Source: Pseudobdellovibrionaceae bacterium
GTDB lineage: Bacteria > Bdellovibrionota > Bdellovibrionia > Bdellovibrionales > Bdellovibrionaceae
DNA: 64,000 nucleotides
Assembly: GCA_019637955.1 (NCBI GenBank)
Contig: JAHBUS010000006.1
Coordinates: 205,826 to 269,825, forward strand
Direction: 5' to 3'
A model generated the notes under the pieces. The model ran no database searches, was not told where the DNA came from, and was given only the letters and a program-made list of their open reading frames with translations. The translations under genes were made by a program, and so were the position numbers. Position 1 is the first letter of the stretch. Every line of letters begins with the position of its first letter. Positions 1 through 9,811 of this stretch are shown here, piece by piece.

Positions 1-812
<812 letters not shown>

Positions 813-857
813 TTATATTTAAAAAACAAACTCTCGCTTCTCTTCACGGACCGGCCC

Positions 858-3800
858 TTAGTGGGCCTGTCCGCCGCCGTTCGGATCGCCTTCAGTCGGG
901 GGCGTTACGGCCATGGGGGGAGCCGGCATACCGCCGCCTTCCGCCATCATGTCGTCGCCATCGACGTCGTCCGTCAGGATGTCGGATTCCATGAGTTCGA
1001 CGTTCAGGGCGAGCGCTTTGAGCTCGTTCACGAGAACGTTGAAGGACTCAGGGAGACCCGGCTCGAGAATATTTTCACCTTTCACGATGCTTTCATACAT
1101 GCGCGTTCTTCCGGCGACGTCATCCGACTTAACCGTGAGGAACTCTTGCAAGCTGTAAGCAGCGCCGTAAGCCTCGATCGCCCAAACTTCCATCTCACCG
1201 AGACGCTGACCACCGAACTGAGCTTTACCACCCAGGGGCTGCTGCGAAACGAGCGAGTACGGTCCGATTGAACGGGCGTGAATCTTCTCTTCAACCAAGT
1301 GGTGAAGCTTGAGCATGTACATAATGCCCACGGTCACCGGGTTCTTGAAGGGCTCACCTGTACGGCCGTCGAACAGAATCGACTGACCCGAGGTCGGCAT
1401 GTTGCACTTCTTGAGAAGCTCTTTCACGTCGGCCTCACGAGCGCCGTCGAAGACCGGGGTTCCAACGTGGATCCCGTGCTTCATCGTGTTGATCATTTTT
1501 TTAAGCGAAGCTTCGTCCGCGCCTTCGAGTTTCTTGGTGATCTCTTCGTCGTCGAACACGTCTTTCATCCGGTTGCGCGAATTTTCCGCGTTCCATTTGT
1601 CGAGACCTTCGGCAAGTTGGACGCCCAAGTTACGGGCGGCCCATCCCAAGTGAACCTCGAGGATCTGACCGATATTCATACGCGAAGGAACGCCGAGAGG
1701 ATTGAGAACCATGTCGACGGGAGTTCCGTCAGCCAGGTACGGCATATCCTCGAGAGGCAGAACTTTCGAAACGACACCCTTATTTCCGTGGCGGCCGGCG
1801 AACTTATCACCGACTTGCAGTTTACGTTTAATCGCGACGTAAACTTTGACCATTTTGATCACGCCAGGAGGCAATTCATCACCTTTTTTGAGGCGGTCGA
1901 TCTTCTCGTTGAACACGAGTTTCACGGCCTCAAGCTGATTGCGCGAACCATCCAGGATGCGAGTGACCTGGAACTCCAGCTCTTGTTCGAGCGGGATGTA
2001 AGTCAAAAGCTCGAAAGGAATCGTCTCGAGATCGGCCGACGTGATGTCTTGGCCTTTGCTCAAGAGTTTTTGGCTTCCATCTTCGTTCAACAGAACGCCG
2101 GTGGTTTTTTTGCCGATGAGGATATCTTTGAGCTTCTCGAGCGCGTTGTTGCGGATCACGTTCTGCTCGACCGCCAAGTCCTTTTCGAGCTTGCGGCGTT
2201 TTTCTTCGATGATCTGAGCCAAACGCTCGTCGCGCTCGGAACCTTCACGGCTGTAAACCTGAGCGTCGATGACCGTTCCGTAAACGCCCGAGGGCGCGCG
2301 GAGCGAAGTATCTCGAACGTCGCCGGCTTTATCGCCGAAGATCGCGCGGAGCAGTTTTTCTTCGGGAGAGAGCTGAGTCTCGCCTTTGGGAGTGACTTTA
2401 CCAACCAGGATCGCGCCGGGGCGGACTTCCGCACCCACGCGGATGATGCCCGAGGTGTCGAGGTCTTTGAGGGCCTCTTCACCGACGTTGGCGATATCGC
2501 GCGAGATCTCTTCTTTACCGAGCTTGGTATCACGGGCCACGCACTCGAACTCTTCGATGTGGATCGACGTGTACGTGTCCTCTTTCAAGAGGCGCTCGGA
2601 GATGAGGATCGAATCCTCGAAGTTGTAACCCATCCAAGGCGTGAACGCGACCAGCACGTTTTGACCCAAGGCGAGTTCACCGAGTTCGGTCGAAGGACCA
2701 TCGGCGATGATATCACCACGCTTCACGCGGTCGCCGACCTGAACGATCGGTTTCTGATTGAAGCAGGTGTTCTGATTTGTACGCTGATACTTGGTCAGGT
2801 TGTAGATGTCGACGTTGGCGCCGAGCTCTCCGCCCTTCGCCAAACGGCGAACGACGACGCGTCCAGCATCCACTTCTTCAACCACACCTTCGTTGGTCGC
2901 GACGACCGACGTTCCCGAATCGCGAGCAACCAAGTGCTCAACGCCGGTACCGACGAGCGGGGCGCGCGAACGCAGGAGCGGAACGGCCTGACGTTGCATG
3001 TTCGAACCCATGAGAGCGCGGTTGGCGTCATCGTGCTCGAGGAAAGGAATGAGCGAAGCGGCGATCGAAACCAGCTGCGAGGGCGAAACGTCCATCAAAC
3101 TGATTTTGTTCTTCTCGGTCACTTCGTACTCGCCGTCGCGGCGGCAAACCATCGAAGCGAAGCTCACTTCTTTGGTGCCCGAGTCGCGGGTGGCGGGAGC
3201 GATGACTTGGCCGGCCTCTTCGAGGGCGGACATGTAAGTGATGTCGGCGTGAATACGACCTTCATCGACTTTGCGGTAAGGCGTCTCGATGAAACCGTAG
3301 TTGTTAATGCGGGCGTAAGTCGCGAGCGACGCAATCAAACCGATGTTCGGTCCCTCAGGCGTCTCGATGGGGCAGATACGTCCGTAGTGCGTGGGGTGAA
3401 CGTCGCGGACTTCGAAGCCGGCGCGGTCACGAGTCAAACCGCCCGGGCCGAGGGCCGACAAACGACGTTTGTGGGTGATCTCAGAGAGAGGATTCGTTTG
3501 ATCCATGAACTGCGACAATTGCGAAGCGCCGAAGAACTCTTTCACGACGGCGTTGACGGGTTTTGCGTTCACGAGGTCGTGAGGCATCATCGTCTCGACG
3601 TCTTGCAAGCTCATGCGCTCACGGATGGCGCGCTCCATACGAACCAAACCGATGCGGTATTGGTTCTCGAGAAGCTCACCCACCGAGCGGACGCGGCGGT
3701 TTCCGAGGTGATCGATATCATCGACAACACCGCGGCCGTTTTTGAGGTCGATCAGGTGTTTCACTGTCGACAAGATGTCTTTGTTGGTCAAAGTGCGGTG

Positions 3801-5087
3801 CTCGGGAGGACACTCTTCCATCGAGATGCCGAACTTGTGGTTGATCTTGATACGACCAACTTCCGAGAGGTCATAAGTCTCGGGGTCGAAGAACAAGCGG
3901 TGGAAGAACGTCGTCGCTGCTTCGAGCGTCGGCGGTTCGCCAGGGCGCAAGTGCTGGTAAATTTTAAGAAGCGCTTCTTCTTTGCTGGTGACCTTGTCGA
4001 CGAGCAAAGTGTTGCGCAAGAAGGGACCGACCGACAGACCGTCGAAGAAGATCAGGTAGAACTTCTCGATGCCGGCTTCCATCGCCTTCATTACGTAGCT
4101 CTTTTCGAGCTCCATGTTGGAATCGGCGATGATCTCACCCGTCGACTCATCGATGAGAGGCTTCGCCAGGACTTTGCCGGCGAGATCTTCGGGAGTGACT
4201 TCGATTTCAGTGAGGCCCAATTGCTGAACTTTTTTAACCACCGCGCGAGTGATACGGCGACCGGCTTTCACCAGCGCTTCACCCGTTTTGGGATCGAAAA
4301 TGTCGACGATCGCGCGCTGACCGCTCATGCGCTCGATATCGAGCTTACGGAACAGCTTGCTGCCACGGATGGTGACTTCATCGAGATCGTAGAAGTACTC
4401 GAGGAGCTGATCGGTGTTGTAACCGAGAGCCTTGAGCACGATCGTCGCGGGGAATTTACGACGGCGGTCGATACGCACGTGGATGAGATCTTTTTGGTCG
4501 AATTCGAAATCGAGCCAAGAACCACGGTACGGGATCACGCGCGCGTTGTAGATCAATTTGCCGGAAGCGTTGTTTTTGCCTCCGTCATGGTCGAAGAACA
4601 CGCCAGGAGAGCGGTGGAGCTGCGACACGACGACACGCTCGGTGCCATTGATGATGAACGAACCGTTGGCGGTCATGAGCGGGATTTCGCCGAGGTAAAC
4701 CTCTTGCTCTTTCACGTCACGGATGCTGCGAGCTTCGGTCTCTTCGTCAACGTCGAAGACGATCAAACGCAAAGTCACTTTCACGGGAGCCGCGAAGGTC
4801 ATTCCACGCTGGCGGCACTCGTCGACGTCGTATTTTGCGGGCTCAAGCGAGTACGAAACGAACTCGAGGCTCGCCGTATTGTTGAAGTCCGCGATCGGGA
4901 AGACCGATTTGAAAACCGATTGCAGACCGGCTTCAGCACGACGATCGGAATCGACATCTTTCTGCAAGAAAGCTTCGTAAGAACTTTTCTGCAGAACGAT
5001 CAAGTTCGGGATGTCGATGACTTGTTTATTTTTTGCAAATGACTTTCGAACGCGCAGGTTCGAAGCGGTGACCGGAGTCAATGCCAT
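858..5087 (-). CDS. rpoB: RNA polymerase subunit beta
   Basis: This is the beta subunit of RNA polymerase, forming one side of the active-site cleft. The open frame extends further upstream, but the start is placed at the ATG at 5087 ([17 protein letters not shown]) because GAAGGAGAGAGA directly precedes it. That gives 1409 residues, a little longer than the 1342 of E. coli, partly through a Gly/Pro/acidic C-terminal tail. The rifampicin region reads [19 protein letters not shown], then [12 protein letters not shown], so the positions equivalent to D516, H526, R529 and S531 are wild type and the enzyme is predicted to be rifampicin sensitive. In most bacteria rpoB follows rplL directly; here two unrelated genes intervene and rpoB has its own promoter at 5179-5207. 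Confidence 0.98.
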   Translation of the reverse strand: MALTPVTASNLRVRKSFAKNKQVIDIPNLIVLQKSSYEAFLQKDVDSDRRAEAGLQSVFKSVFPIADFNNTASLEFVSYSLEPAKYDVDECRQRGMTFAAPVKVTLRLIVFDVDEETEARSIRDVKEQEVYLGEIPLMTANGSFIINGTERVVVSQLHRSPGVFFDHDGGKNNASGKLIYNARVIPYRGSWLDFEFDQKDLIHVRIDRRRKFPATIVLKALGYNTDQLLEYFYDLDEVTIRGSKLFRKLDIERMSGQRAIVDIFDPKTGEALVKAGRRITRAVVKKVQQLGLTEIEVTPEDLAGKVLAKPLIDESTGEIIADSNMELEKSYVMKAMEAGIEKFYLIFFDGLSVGPFLRNTLLVDKVTSKEEALLKIYQHLRPGEPPTLEAATTFFHRLFFDPETYDLSEVGRIKINHKFGISMEECPPEHRTLTNKDILSTVKHLIDLKNGRGVVDDIDHLGNRRVRSVGELLENQYRIGLVRMERAIRERMSLQDVETMMPHDLVNAKPVNAVVKEFFGASQLSQFMDQTNPLSEITHKRRLSALGPGGLTRDRAGFEVRDVHPTHYGRICPIETPEGPNIGLIASLATYARINNYGFIETPYRKVDEGRIHADITYMSALEEAGQVIAPATRDSGTKEVSFASMVCRRDGEYEVTEKNKISLMDVSPSQLVSIAASLIPFLEHDDANRALMGSNMQRQAVPLLRSRAPLVGTGVEHLVARDSGTSVVATNEGVVEEVDAGRVVVRRLAKGGELGANVDIYNLTKYQRTNQNTCFNQKPIVQVGDRVKRGDIIADGPSTELGELALGQNVLVAFTPWMGYNFEDSILISERLLKEDTYTSIHIEEFECVARDTKLGKEEISRDIANVGEEALKDLDTSGIIRVGAEVRPGAILVGKVTPKGETQLSPEEKLLRAIFGDKAGDVRDTSLRAPSGVYGTVIDAQVYSREGSERDERLAQIIEEKRRKLEKDLAVEQNVIRNNALEKLKDILIGKKTTGVLLNEDGSQKLLSKGQDITSADLETIPFELLTYIPLEQELEFQVTRILDGSRNQLEAVKLVFNEKIDRLKKGDELPPGVIKMVKVYVAIKRKLQVGDKFAGRHGNKGVVSKVLPLEDMPYLADGTPVDMVLNPLGVPSRMNIGQILEVHLGWAARNLGVQLAEGLDKWNAENSRNRMKDVFDDEEITKKLEGADEASLKKMINTMKHGIHVGTPVFDGAREADVKELLKKCNMPTSGQSILFDGRTGEPFKNPVTVGIMYMLKLHHLVEEKIHARSIGPYSLVSQQPLGGKAQFGGQRLGEMEVWAIEAYGAAYSLQEFLTVKSDDVAGRTRMYESIVKGENILEPGLPESFNVLVNELKALALNVELMESDILTDDVDGDDMMAEGGGMPAPPMAVTPPTEGDPNGGGQAH

Positions 5088-5178
5088 TCTCTCTCCTTCA
5101 ATAAGTGCAGCAAACACAGTTAACGAACTTTTTGTGCGGAGGAAGTTCAGACCCCACGATTTTTTGTGGCAAGGGGTC

Positions 5179-5207
5179 ATAAAACATTGAAAAGAGGGGC
5201 TTGTCAA
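5179..5207 (-). promoter_or_regulatory. Predicted sigma70-type promoter of rpoBC
   Basis: On the minus strand a perfect -35 hexamer TTGACA (5202-5207) is followed by a 17-base spacer and TTTTAT (5179-5184). This would start transcription near 5172, leaving a leader of about 85 bases before the rpoB ATG. A separate promoter is expected because a terminated lipoprotein gene and a divergent gene separate rpoB from rplL. The -10 matches the consensus at only four of six positions. Confidence 0.6.
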
Positions 5208-5324
5208 AGACAGGCCCGAATTTTGAAAGGGTGTAATTTTGCGCTGCATCTATGTGCTAAAAGCCACATTCTTAGGCAGATTGAAATTGCCCGTTTCAGC
5301 GAAACAAACCCGGCGCCCCGGGCT

Positions 5325-5354
5325 TTGATTGCGCACTGCGCACCCTGCTAAACT
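5325..5354 (+). promoter_or_regulatory. Candidate promoter of the small lipoprotein gene
   Basis: TTGATT (5325-5330), an 18-base spacer and TAAACT (5349-5354) lie 39 bases upstream of the ATG at 5393. The match is moderate; it is proposed because the gene needs a promoter in this divergent spacer. The rest of the 5088-5392 spacer holds the rpoB promoter and nothing else I recognise. Confidence 0.35.
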
Positions 5355-5392
5355 GTGTGAATCCGCACGTCATCTTGCCTGAGGAGGCTTTT

Positions 5393-5962
5393 ATGGTGCC
5401 CACGCTCCGCCCGTTGCTCGGTTCTCTCCCCGCTTTCGCCCTCGTCCTGTGCGTGGGCTGCGCTTCAAACCCCAACAAAGCCAAGGATTTGGACACCTCG
5501 ATCGAAAAGTCGGAGTCGATCAATGACCACTCTTCGATCGGCGTCAAAGACGGAAACATGATTTACCAAAAGAAAGTGATGATCAGCGAAGAGCTGCGAA
5601 ATCTTCAGATCCGCACGCACGAAATGGAAGCGAGCGTTTACGGAGGCCCCCGTTACTTGGACAACCGGGGTTACTGGGGCGTGCTGAAGGATTGCCGTGA
5701 GAAAATTTCGCTCCTCGAGGATGGAAAGCCCAAGTGGACCGAGAAACGGGAGTACGTCATCCCCGAATCTGACAAAGTGATCATCGGGATCGACGAAAAG
5801 GGCAAAATCGCCGGCTTAACTGAGGAGTACCTGAACGATCGCCTCACCCGCTACCGCGAGTACAAATCGATTCTCGAGGCTCGAAGCGAAGACCTTCAGG
5901 AAAAGATCGCGACCTGCAAAATGGAACTGAAATCGAAGCAAAAAGAAAAAGAGTCGCCCTAA
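5393..5962 (+). CDS. Putative lipoprotein of unknown function
   Basis: The start is the ATG at 5393 because GAGGAGG sits six bases upstream; an earlier in-frame ATG at 5357 has no such site. The 189-residue product has an N-terminal hydrophobic segment ending LVLCVGCASNP, where VGC could be a lipoprotein signal-peptidase site (the -3 residue is not the usual Leu, so this is tentative). The mature part is charged and largely helical, with heptad-like stretches near the end (EARSEDLQEKIATCKMEL), suggesting a periplasmic coiled coil. I do not recognise the family. It is convergent with the gene at 6028-6894, and its stop codon lies inside the loop of a shared terminator hairpin. It sits inside the otherwise conserved rplL-rpoB junction. 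Confidence 0.75.
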   Translation: MVPTLRPLLGSLPAFALVLCVGCASNPNKAKDLDTSIEKSESINDHSSIGVKDGNMIYQKKVMISEELRNLQIRTHEMEASVYGGPRYLDNRGYWGVLKDCREKISLLEDGKPKWTEKREYVIPESDKVIIGIDEKGKIAGLTEEYLNDRLTRYREYKSILEARSEDLQEKIATCKMELKSKQKEKESP

Positions 5963-5973
5963 GGCGACTCTTT
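5950..5973. terminator. Bidirectional intrinsic terminator
   Basis: AAGAGTCGCC and its exact complement GGCGACTCTT form a 10-bp stem around the four-base loop CTAA, which includes the TAA stop of the upstream gene. An A-rich stretch on the left (5941-5950) gives a U tract for the minus-strand gene at 6028-6894, and CTTTC follows on the right for the plus-strand gene. Confidence 0.8.
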
Positions 5974-6027
5974 CAGCTTGAAAGCCCGGCTCAAAGGCCC
6001 GTCAGGACCTTATGAGCCTCATCTCGG

Positions 6028-6894
6028 CTACGGGACCGAAGCGAACTCGGCGCGACAGAACTCGGCATCGCGAGGCAGGGTCATTTTGCTGAACGTCTTG
6101 GGATTCCCATTCGAGAGCAAGACGGCTTCTTGGGTCGTGTCGTCCATCAAGCGTTGGAAGGACTTGTCGTAGTACGTGTACTTCCATTGGCCTTGCAGCA
6201 GGGCCTGCGCCTGGTGGGGATTGCCGACGGTGACTTGAAGCTGGCTCTTATCCGGGACGATCCGGCAAGAGGCCGTGTAGGGGCGGTTTTGGAAGAGAAA
6301 ACTCGAAGTCCCGGTGTTGCGAACAAATTCGTCCGTGCGGGCCTTCACGGCCTCGGCGTACTTGGCCTTGTAAGCCGAATCGTAAGCCGATTGCAGCGAG
6401 CGGCGTCCGGCCTCACACGAAGCAAAGGTGTCGTTGAAGTTGGACGCTTCCATCTTGCCCGCAACGTCTTGAGCCAAACGCACGGCCCGCTTTTCGGAAC
6501 AAAAGGCGGCACTGTACTCGCGGTTGTAGTTGGCTTCGATCGATTTGTAGGAGGGCATCTTTTCGCAAGCTTTGAACTGCTTGAACTGCGGCTTATCGGT
6601 CGCACCCGCCTCGCCATCAGCACTGCCGGCTTTGCTGCCGTTCGTTCCCACGCAGGTGGCCTTGACGGCCTCGCTGTAGGCGCGGCGGTAGTCGGTCTCG
6701 AATTGCGATCGGCCGTACTCCCCGTCGCAAGATTCTCCACTACGGACACCGGGCTGATCGGTGCGGCCATTTTTAACGTCGTCTTCGGCGTTTCGTTTGG
6801 CGACGCCTTCGTTGCAAGTGAGTTTTTTGATCATCGCGCAGCCGGGTTGGAAAACCATGGCCACGGCAAAAAGAGAGAACAGAAGCTTTTTCAT
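6028..6894 (-). CDS. Exported protein of unknown function, probable lipoprotein
   Basis: The start is the ATG at 6894 (MKKLLFSLFAVAMVFQPGC), preceded by AAAGGG; the longer frame upstream has no signal sequence. The 288-residue product has a classical signal peptide ending at PGC-AMIKK, which may be lipidated. The mature protein has about eight cysteines and repeated Ala/Tyr/Lys-rich motifs of the type YDSAYKAKYAEA and RRAYSEAVKA, suggesting helical repeats. The C-terminal part (GQWKYTYYDKSFQRL) looks like a separate beta-rich domain. I do not recognise the family. It lies between rplL and rpoB on the same strand but has terminators on both sides, so it is likely a separate unit. Confidence 0.75.
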   Translation of the reverse strand: MKKLLFSLFAVAMVFQPGCAMIKKLTCNEGVAKRNAEDDVKNGRTDQPGVRSGESCDGEYGRSQFETDYRRAYSEAVKATCVGTNGSKAGSADGEAGATDKPQFKQFKACEKMPSYKSIEANYNREYSAAFCSEKRAVRLAQDVAGKMEASNFNDTFASCEAGRRSLQSAYDSAYKAKYAEAVKARTDEFVRNTGTSSFLFQNRPYTASCRIVPDKSQLQVTVGNPHQAQALLQGQWKYTYYDKSFQRLMDDTTQEAVLLSNGNPKTFSKMTLPRDAEFCRAEFASVP

Positions 6895-6994
6895 TTGAGC
6901 CCTTTCACGTGAGTCCGCGTGTTTTGATGGGCTCATCAGATCAAGATTTAGGCGGCTTGGCAAATCGAGTTCACGTGAGCCGCCGCACAAGCCT

Positions 6995-7029
6995 TAAAAA
7001 AGAAAAACCCCCGGGTTTCGCCGAGGGTT
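6995..7029 (-). terminator. Intrinsic terminator downstream of rplL
   Basis: On the minus strand AACCCTCGG (7021-7029), loop CGAAAC and CCGGGGGTT (7006-7014) form a 9-bp stem with one G-U pair, followed by TTTTTCTTTTTT. It lies 76 bases after the rplL stop and would separate the ribosomal protein unit from the downstream lipoprotein gene and rpoB. Confidence 0.8.
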
Positions 7030-7039
7030 CTCCGAACAC

Positions 7040-7091
7040 GTCCGAACAATATCGGACAATGTTTCTACGCGGGCGAGCATTGCTGCTCGCC
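7040..7091 (-). other. Two small hairpins in the rplL 3' untranslated region
   Basis: GGCGAGCA/TGCTCGCC (7072-7079 and 7084-7091) is a perfect 8-bp stem with a four-base loop 14 bases after the rplL stop. GTCCGA/TCGGAC (7040-7045 and 7052-7057) is a second stem. Neither has a U tract; they may be pause, processing or mRNA-stabilising structures ahead of the true terminator. Confidence 0.45.
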
Positions 7092-7104
7092 GAGCGGAAG
7101 CGAA

Positions 7105-7482
7105 TTACTTCACTTCTACTTTTGCGCCAGCTGCTTCGAGCTGTTTTTTCATTTTCTCAGCGTCGTCTTTAGTCGCGCCTTCTTTTACAGTTTTGGGAGC
7201 GCTTTCAACGAGAGCTTTCGCTTCAGCGAGGCCGAGGCCTGTCAAAGCGCGAACTTCTTTGATCACGTTGATTTTGTTAGCGCCGCCATCTTTCAAGATA
7301 ACGTCGAAAGCAGTTTTCTCTTCAACGGGAGCACCAGCAGCAGCGCCGCCAGCAGCAGCAACCGCTACGGGAGCAGCAGCCGATACGCCCCATTTGTCTT
7401 CGAGCATTTTCACGAGATCAGCGATCTCCATGACTGTTTTCTTAGAAAGTTCTTCAACCAATTGTTCGTTTGTGAGTGACAT
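7105..7482 (-). CDS. rplL: 50S ribosomal protein L7/L12
   Basis: This is the stalk protein of the large ribosomal subunit, which recruits translation GTPases. The start is the ATG at 7482 ([16 protein letters not shown]) behind AGGAGATTAC. The 125-residue product has the expected N-terminal dimerisation helix pair, an Ala/Pro/Gly-rich hinge (about residues 35-55) and the C-terminal factor-binding domain with [17 protein letters not shown] and [12 protein letters not shown]. It follows rplJ by 85 bases. Unlike in most bacteria, rpoB does not follow directly. Confidence 0.98.
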   Translation of the reverse strand: MSLTNEQLVEELSKKTVMEIADLVKMLEDKWGVSAAAPVAVAAAGGAAAGAPVEEKTAFDVILKDGGANKINVIKEVRALTGLGLAEAKALVESAPKTVKEGATKDDAEKMKKQLEAAGAKVEVK

Positions 7483-7567
7483 GTAATCTCCTAAATTTTG
7501 CATTCCTTCGGGAACACTTTATTAATTTCGTTAAGCAGCCGTTAGGCCGCGGTTATCAATCCGGAAC

Positions 7568-8089
7568 TTAAGCTTGAGTCGCTTTTGCATTGAGCACGCG
7601 AGCGAGACTTGCGGGCACTTCGTTGAGAGTGCGAGCGAGTTTCGAAGCGGGTGCTTGCAGAACGCCCAGGAACTGTGCGCGGAGCACATCTTTCGTCGGC
7701 AGTGTTGCCAAGTAGTTGATACGACCTGCATCCATCGCCTGGTTGTCCATGACACCAGTCTTCAGCTGCAGAAGCTCAACGTCCTTCGAGAATGTCGACA
7801 GCAACTTTGCAGAAGCTGAAACATCTCCGTAAGCAAACACGATCGCGTTTGTTCCTTTGAAAGAACCTGAAATGGCTTTTTCCATTTCGGGGTGATCTTT
7901 CAGAGCTCGTCGTGCAAGAGTATTGCGGACAACTTTCATCTCGGATTCAACGGGGTGAAGCTTTTTACGGAGCTGGGTTACCTGCTCCACCTTCATCCCT
8001 TTGAAATCCACGATGAAAGCCGCTTTTGCCTTGTTGAATTTCTCCGCCAAAGCTTTGATCTCTTGCTCTTTTGTAGAACGAGTCATCAT
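7568..8089 (-). CDS. rplJ: 50S ribosomal protein L10
   Basis: L10 anchors the L7/L12 dimers to the ribosome. The 173-residue product has the conserved N-terminal rRNA-binding part ([20 protein letters not shown]) and a C-terminal helix that carries the L12 dimers. Two ATGs are adjacent at 8089 and 8086; AGGAG lies nine bases upstream of the first and either could be used. The gene is preceded by a structured 200-base leader, as expected for autogenous control by the L10-L12 complex. Confidence 0.97.
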   Translation of the reverse strand: MMTRSTKEQEIKALAEKFNKAKAAFIVDFKGMKVEQVTQLRKKLHPVESEMKVVRNTLARRALKDHPEMEKAISGSFKGTNAIVFAYGDVSASAKLLSTFSKDVELLQLKTGVMDNQAMDAGRINYLATLPTKDVLRAQFLGVLQAPASKLARTLNEVPASLARVLNAKATQA

Positions 8090-8099
8090 AACGGCTTTC

Positions 8100-8300
8100 T
8101 CCTTTCTATCGGTTCTTTCGAAGCCGATTTATTTCTCGCGTTCAGGGCCTTTGAGGGCCCGGGATGTGGAGTTTAAAGCTCTCACTTGCCCGTCTCGGTG
8201 GGCGACAGACCGATCTTTCTGTCATTAGGCCAAAAGCGATTGGCACCGACTGTCTCTGACCGCAAGGTCAAGAAGACCCCAGTGACGGGGCCTTCGGTTT
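8100..8300 (-). promoter_or_regulatory. Probable L10 leader (autoregulatory mRNA element)
   Basis: The 221 bases between rplA and rplJ contain several potential hairpins on the minus strand: GGCCCC/GGGGTC (8275-8292), GACC-TTGC-GGTC (8258-8269), GGGCC/GGCCC (around 8146-8160) and ATCGG/CCGAT (8108-8128), the last directly before the rplJ ribosome-binding site. Position and structure match the L10 leader known from other bacteria, where the L10-L12 complex binds a kink-turn. I cannot confirm the kink-turn by eye. Confidence 0.55.
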
Positions 8301-8310
8301 TTAAATTTGA

Positions 8311-9021
8311 TTATGCTTTTTCGACGTTGCTGTTCGCGATTTCATTCGCGTCCAAAGCAACACCGGGACCCATCGTCGACGACAAAGTCACCGAACGGAG
8401 GTAGATCCCTTTGGATGTCGAGGGCTTCGCTTTGAGAACCGAACCCATCAACGCCCAGAAGTTCTCTTGGAGCTTCTGCGCACCCATCGATTTTTTACCG
8501 ATCATCGCGTGAACGATACCAGCCTTGTCGATACGGTAGTCCAATTTACCCTTCTTCTCGGCCGAAACCGCTTCACCAACGTTCATGGTGACAGTTCCAA
8601 CTTTAGGATTGGGCATCAAGCCACGCGGCCCCAGGACCTTCGCAACTTTAGAAACAGTTGCCATCATGTCGGGGGTTGCGATCGCTTTGTCGAATTCGAG
8701 CCAGCCATCGTTGATTTTTGCAACGAGGTCATCGGCGCCAACATAGTCAGCACCCGCGGCTTTCGCTTCGGCTTCTTTCGGGCCTTTGGCGAAAACAACG
8801 ACGCGAACTGCTTTACCCAAACCGTGGGGCAAAGAGATCGCGCCACGAACCTGCTGATCACCTTGCTTGGGATCAACACCCAAGCGAACGGCAACATCAA
8901 CCGACTCGTCGAATTTCGCAGTCGCCGCAGTCACAACCGCATCAAATGCAGGAGCAACGGCGTAGCGTTTTTGTGAATCAATATTTTTACGGGCGTTTTT
9001 AAGACGTTTTCCTTCAGCCAT
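8311..9021 (-). CDS. rplA: 50S ribosomal protein L1
   Basis: L1 forms the mobile stalk at the ribosomal E site and in many bacteria also represses its own operon. The 236-residue product starts [15 protein letters not shown] and has the signature [15 protein letters not shown] in the 23S rRNA-binding region. Its start lies 11 bases after the rplK stop, with AAGGTGGTG as binding site, so the two are cotranscribed. Confidence 0.98.
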   Translation of the reverse strand: MAEGKRLKNARKNIDSQKRYAVAPAFDAVVTAATAKFDESVDVAVRLGVDPKQGDQQVRGAISLPHGLGKAVRVVVFAKGPKEAEAKAAGADYVGADDLVAKINDGWLEFDKAIATPDMMATVSKVAKVLGPRGLMPNPKVGTVTMNVGEAVSAEKKGKLDYRIDKAGIVHAMIGKKSMGAQKLQENFWALMGSVLKAKPSTSKGIYLRSVTLSSTMGPGVALDANEIANSNVEKA

Positions 9022-9032
9022 GATTCACCACC

Positions 9033-9458
9033 TTAGTCCGCAAGCTCGAGGCCCATGCTTTTCGCAGTGCCTGCAACTTGAGACATCGCGGATTCAACTT
9101 TGATACAGTTGAGATCCGGAAGTTTTGTTTCGGCGATTTTACGAATGTCCGCCGACTTCACTTTTCCAACCTTGTCTTTCTGAGGCATCTTGGAACCGGA
9201 TTCCAGTTTGAGTGCCTTTTTCAACAGACTCGACACGGGAGGCGTCTTGGTGATGAATGTGAACGAACGGTCCTGATAAACAGTGATGATGATCGGGATG
9301 ATCGAATCACCCAACGCCTGAGTACGGGCGTTGAACTGCTTACAGAATTCCATGATGTTCACACCATGCTGCCCAAGTGCCGGTCCCACGGGAGGAGCGG
9401 GGTTCGCTTTCCCTGCCGGAATCTGCAGCTTGATCATACCTGTGACCTTTTTAGCCAT
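9033..9458 (-). CDS. rplK: 50S ribosomal protein L11
   Basis: L11 binds the GTPase-associated region of 23S rRNA. The start is the ATG at 9458 ([20 protein letters not shown]) with AAGGGATC eight bases upstream, giving 141 residues, the usual size. The proline-rich motif [19 protein letters not shown] is the thiostrepton-binding N-terminal domain. It is the first gene of the rplKAJL unit here, since a plus-strand gene separates it from nusG. Confidence 0.98.
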   Translation of the reverse strand: MAKKVTGMIKLQIPAGKANPAPPVGPALGQHGVNIMEFCKQFNARTQALGDSIIPIIITVYQDRSFTFITKTPPVSSLLKKALKLESGSKMPQKDKVGKVKSADIRKIAETKLPDLNCIKVESAMSQVAGTAKSMGLELAD

Positions 9459-9478
9459 TTTTGATCCCTTCTGCATAC

Positions 9479-9499
9479 GGAACGAGACAATCTCGTTCC
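9479..9499 (-). promoter_or_regulatory. Leader hairpin just upstream of the rplK ribosome-binding site
   Basis: GGAACGAGA and TCTCGTTCC form a perfect 9-bp stem around a three-base loop, about 20 bases before the rplK ATG and almost touching its ribosome-binding site. There is no U tract, so it is not a terminator. In E. coli L1 represses the operon by binding the rplK leader; this could be the equivalent site, but I cannot see the L1-binding consensus clearly. Confidence 0.4.
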
Positions 9500-9811
9500 C
9501 CACTTAAGTACCGCTTTCGCACCATGCGAAACGCGGGGGTTTTTGAATTAAAACCAGGGGTTGGTCGTACCGCTCACAAGCGGCAAAATCAAATGGAAAT
9601 TTGGGCCTCGGCCGCCGAGCCTGCCACTTTGATGGGCGCCTTTAAATCGAATATAGCGCAGATGAGAGATCTTCCTTGGCTTCAAGTTTGTACTCGAAGA
9701 AGAGGCCCTTGAAAGACGCCCGCCGTTGCCAATTCTCTTGGCGGCCGCCGGTGTGCCGCCGCCTAAGAATTGATCGGTGGCGCCGCTTTCGGGGACTTTT
9801 CGGGAGGACCC
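9500..9811. other. Divergent spacer between rplK and the SelO-like gene
   Basis: This spacer has no convincing gene. It must contain the rplKAJL promoter on the minus strand, which I could not place. On the plus strand TTGATG (9629-9634), a 17-base spacer and TATAGC (9652-9657) make a candidate promoter for the gene at 9812, leaving a leader of about 150 bases. Confidence 0.35.

Noticed and set aside
1278..5042. A 1,254-codon open frame on the plus strand opposite rpoB
   Set aside because: It is an antisense shadow of rpoB with no ribosome-binding site and a composition typical of reverse-frame translation (rich in His, Arg, Val, Asp). Similar long antisense frames lie opposite clpB, tuf, proS, pgk and ilvA.
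858..5249. The 54-codon upstream extension of rpoB
   Set aside because: It contains the predicted promoter, has no homology to beta subunits and the ATG at 5087 has a strong ribosome-binding site.
7318..7380. A repeat array of CAG/GCA triplets
   Set aside because: It is the codon usage of the Ala-rich hinge of L7/L12, not a repeat element.
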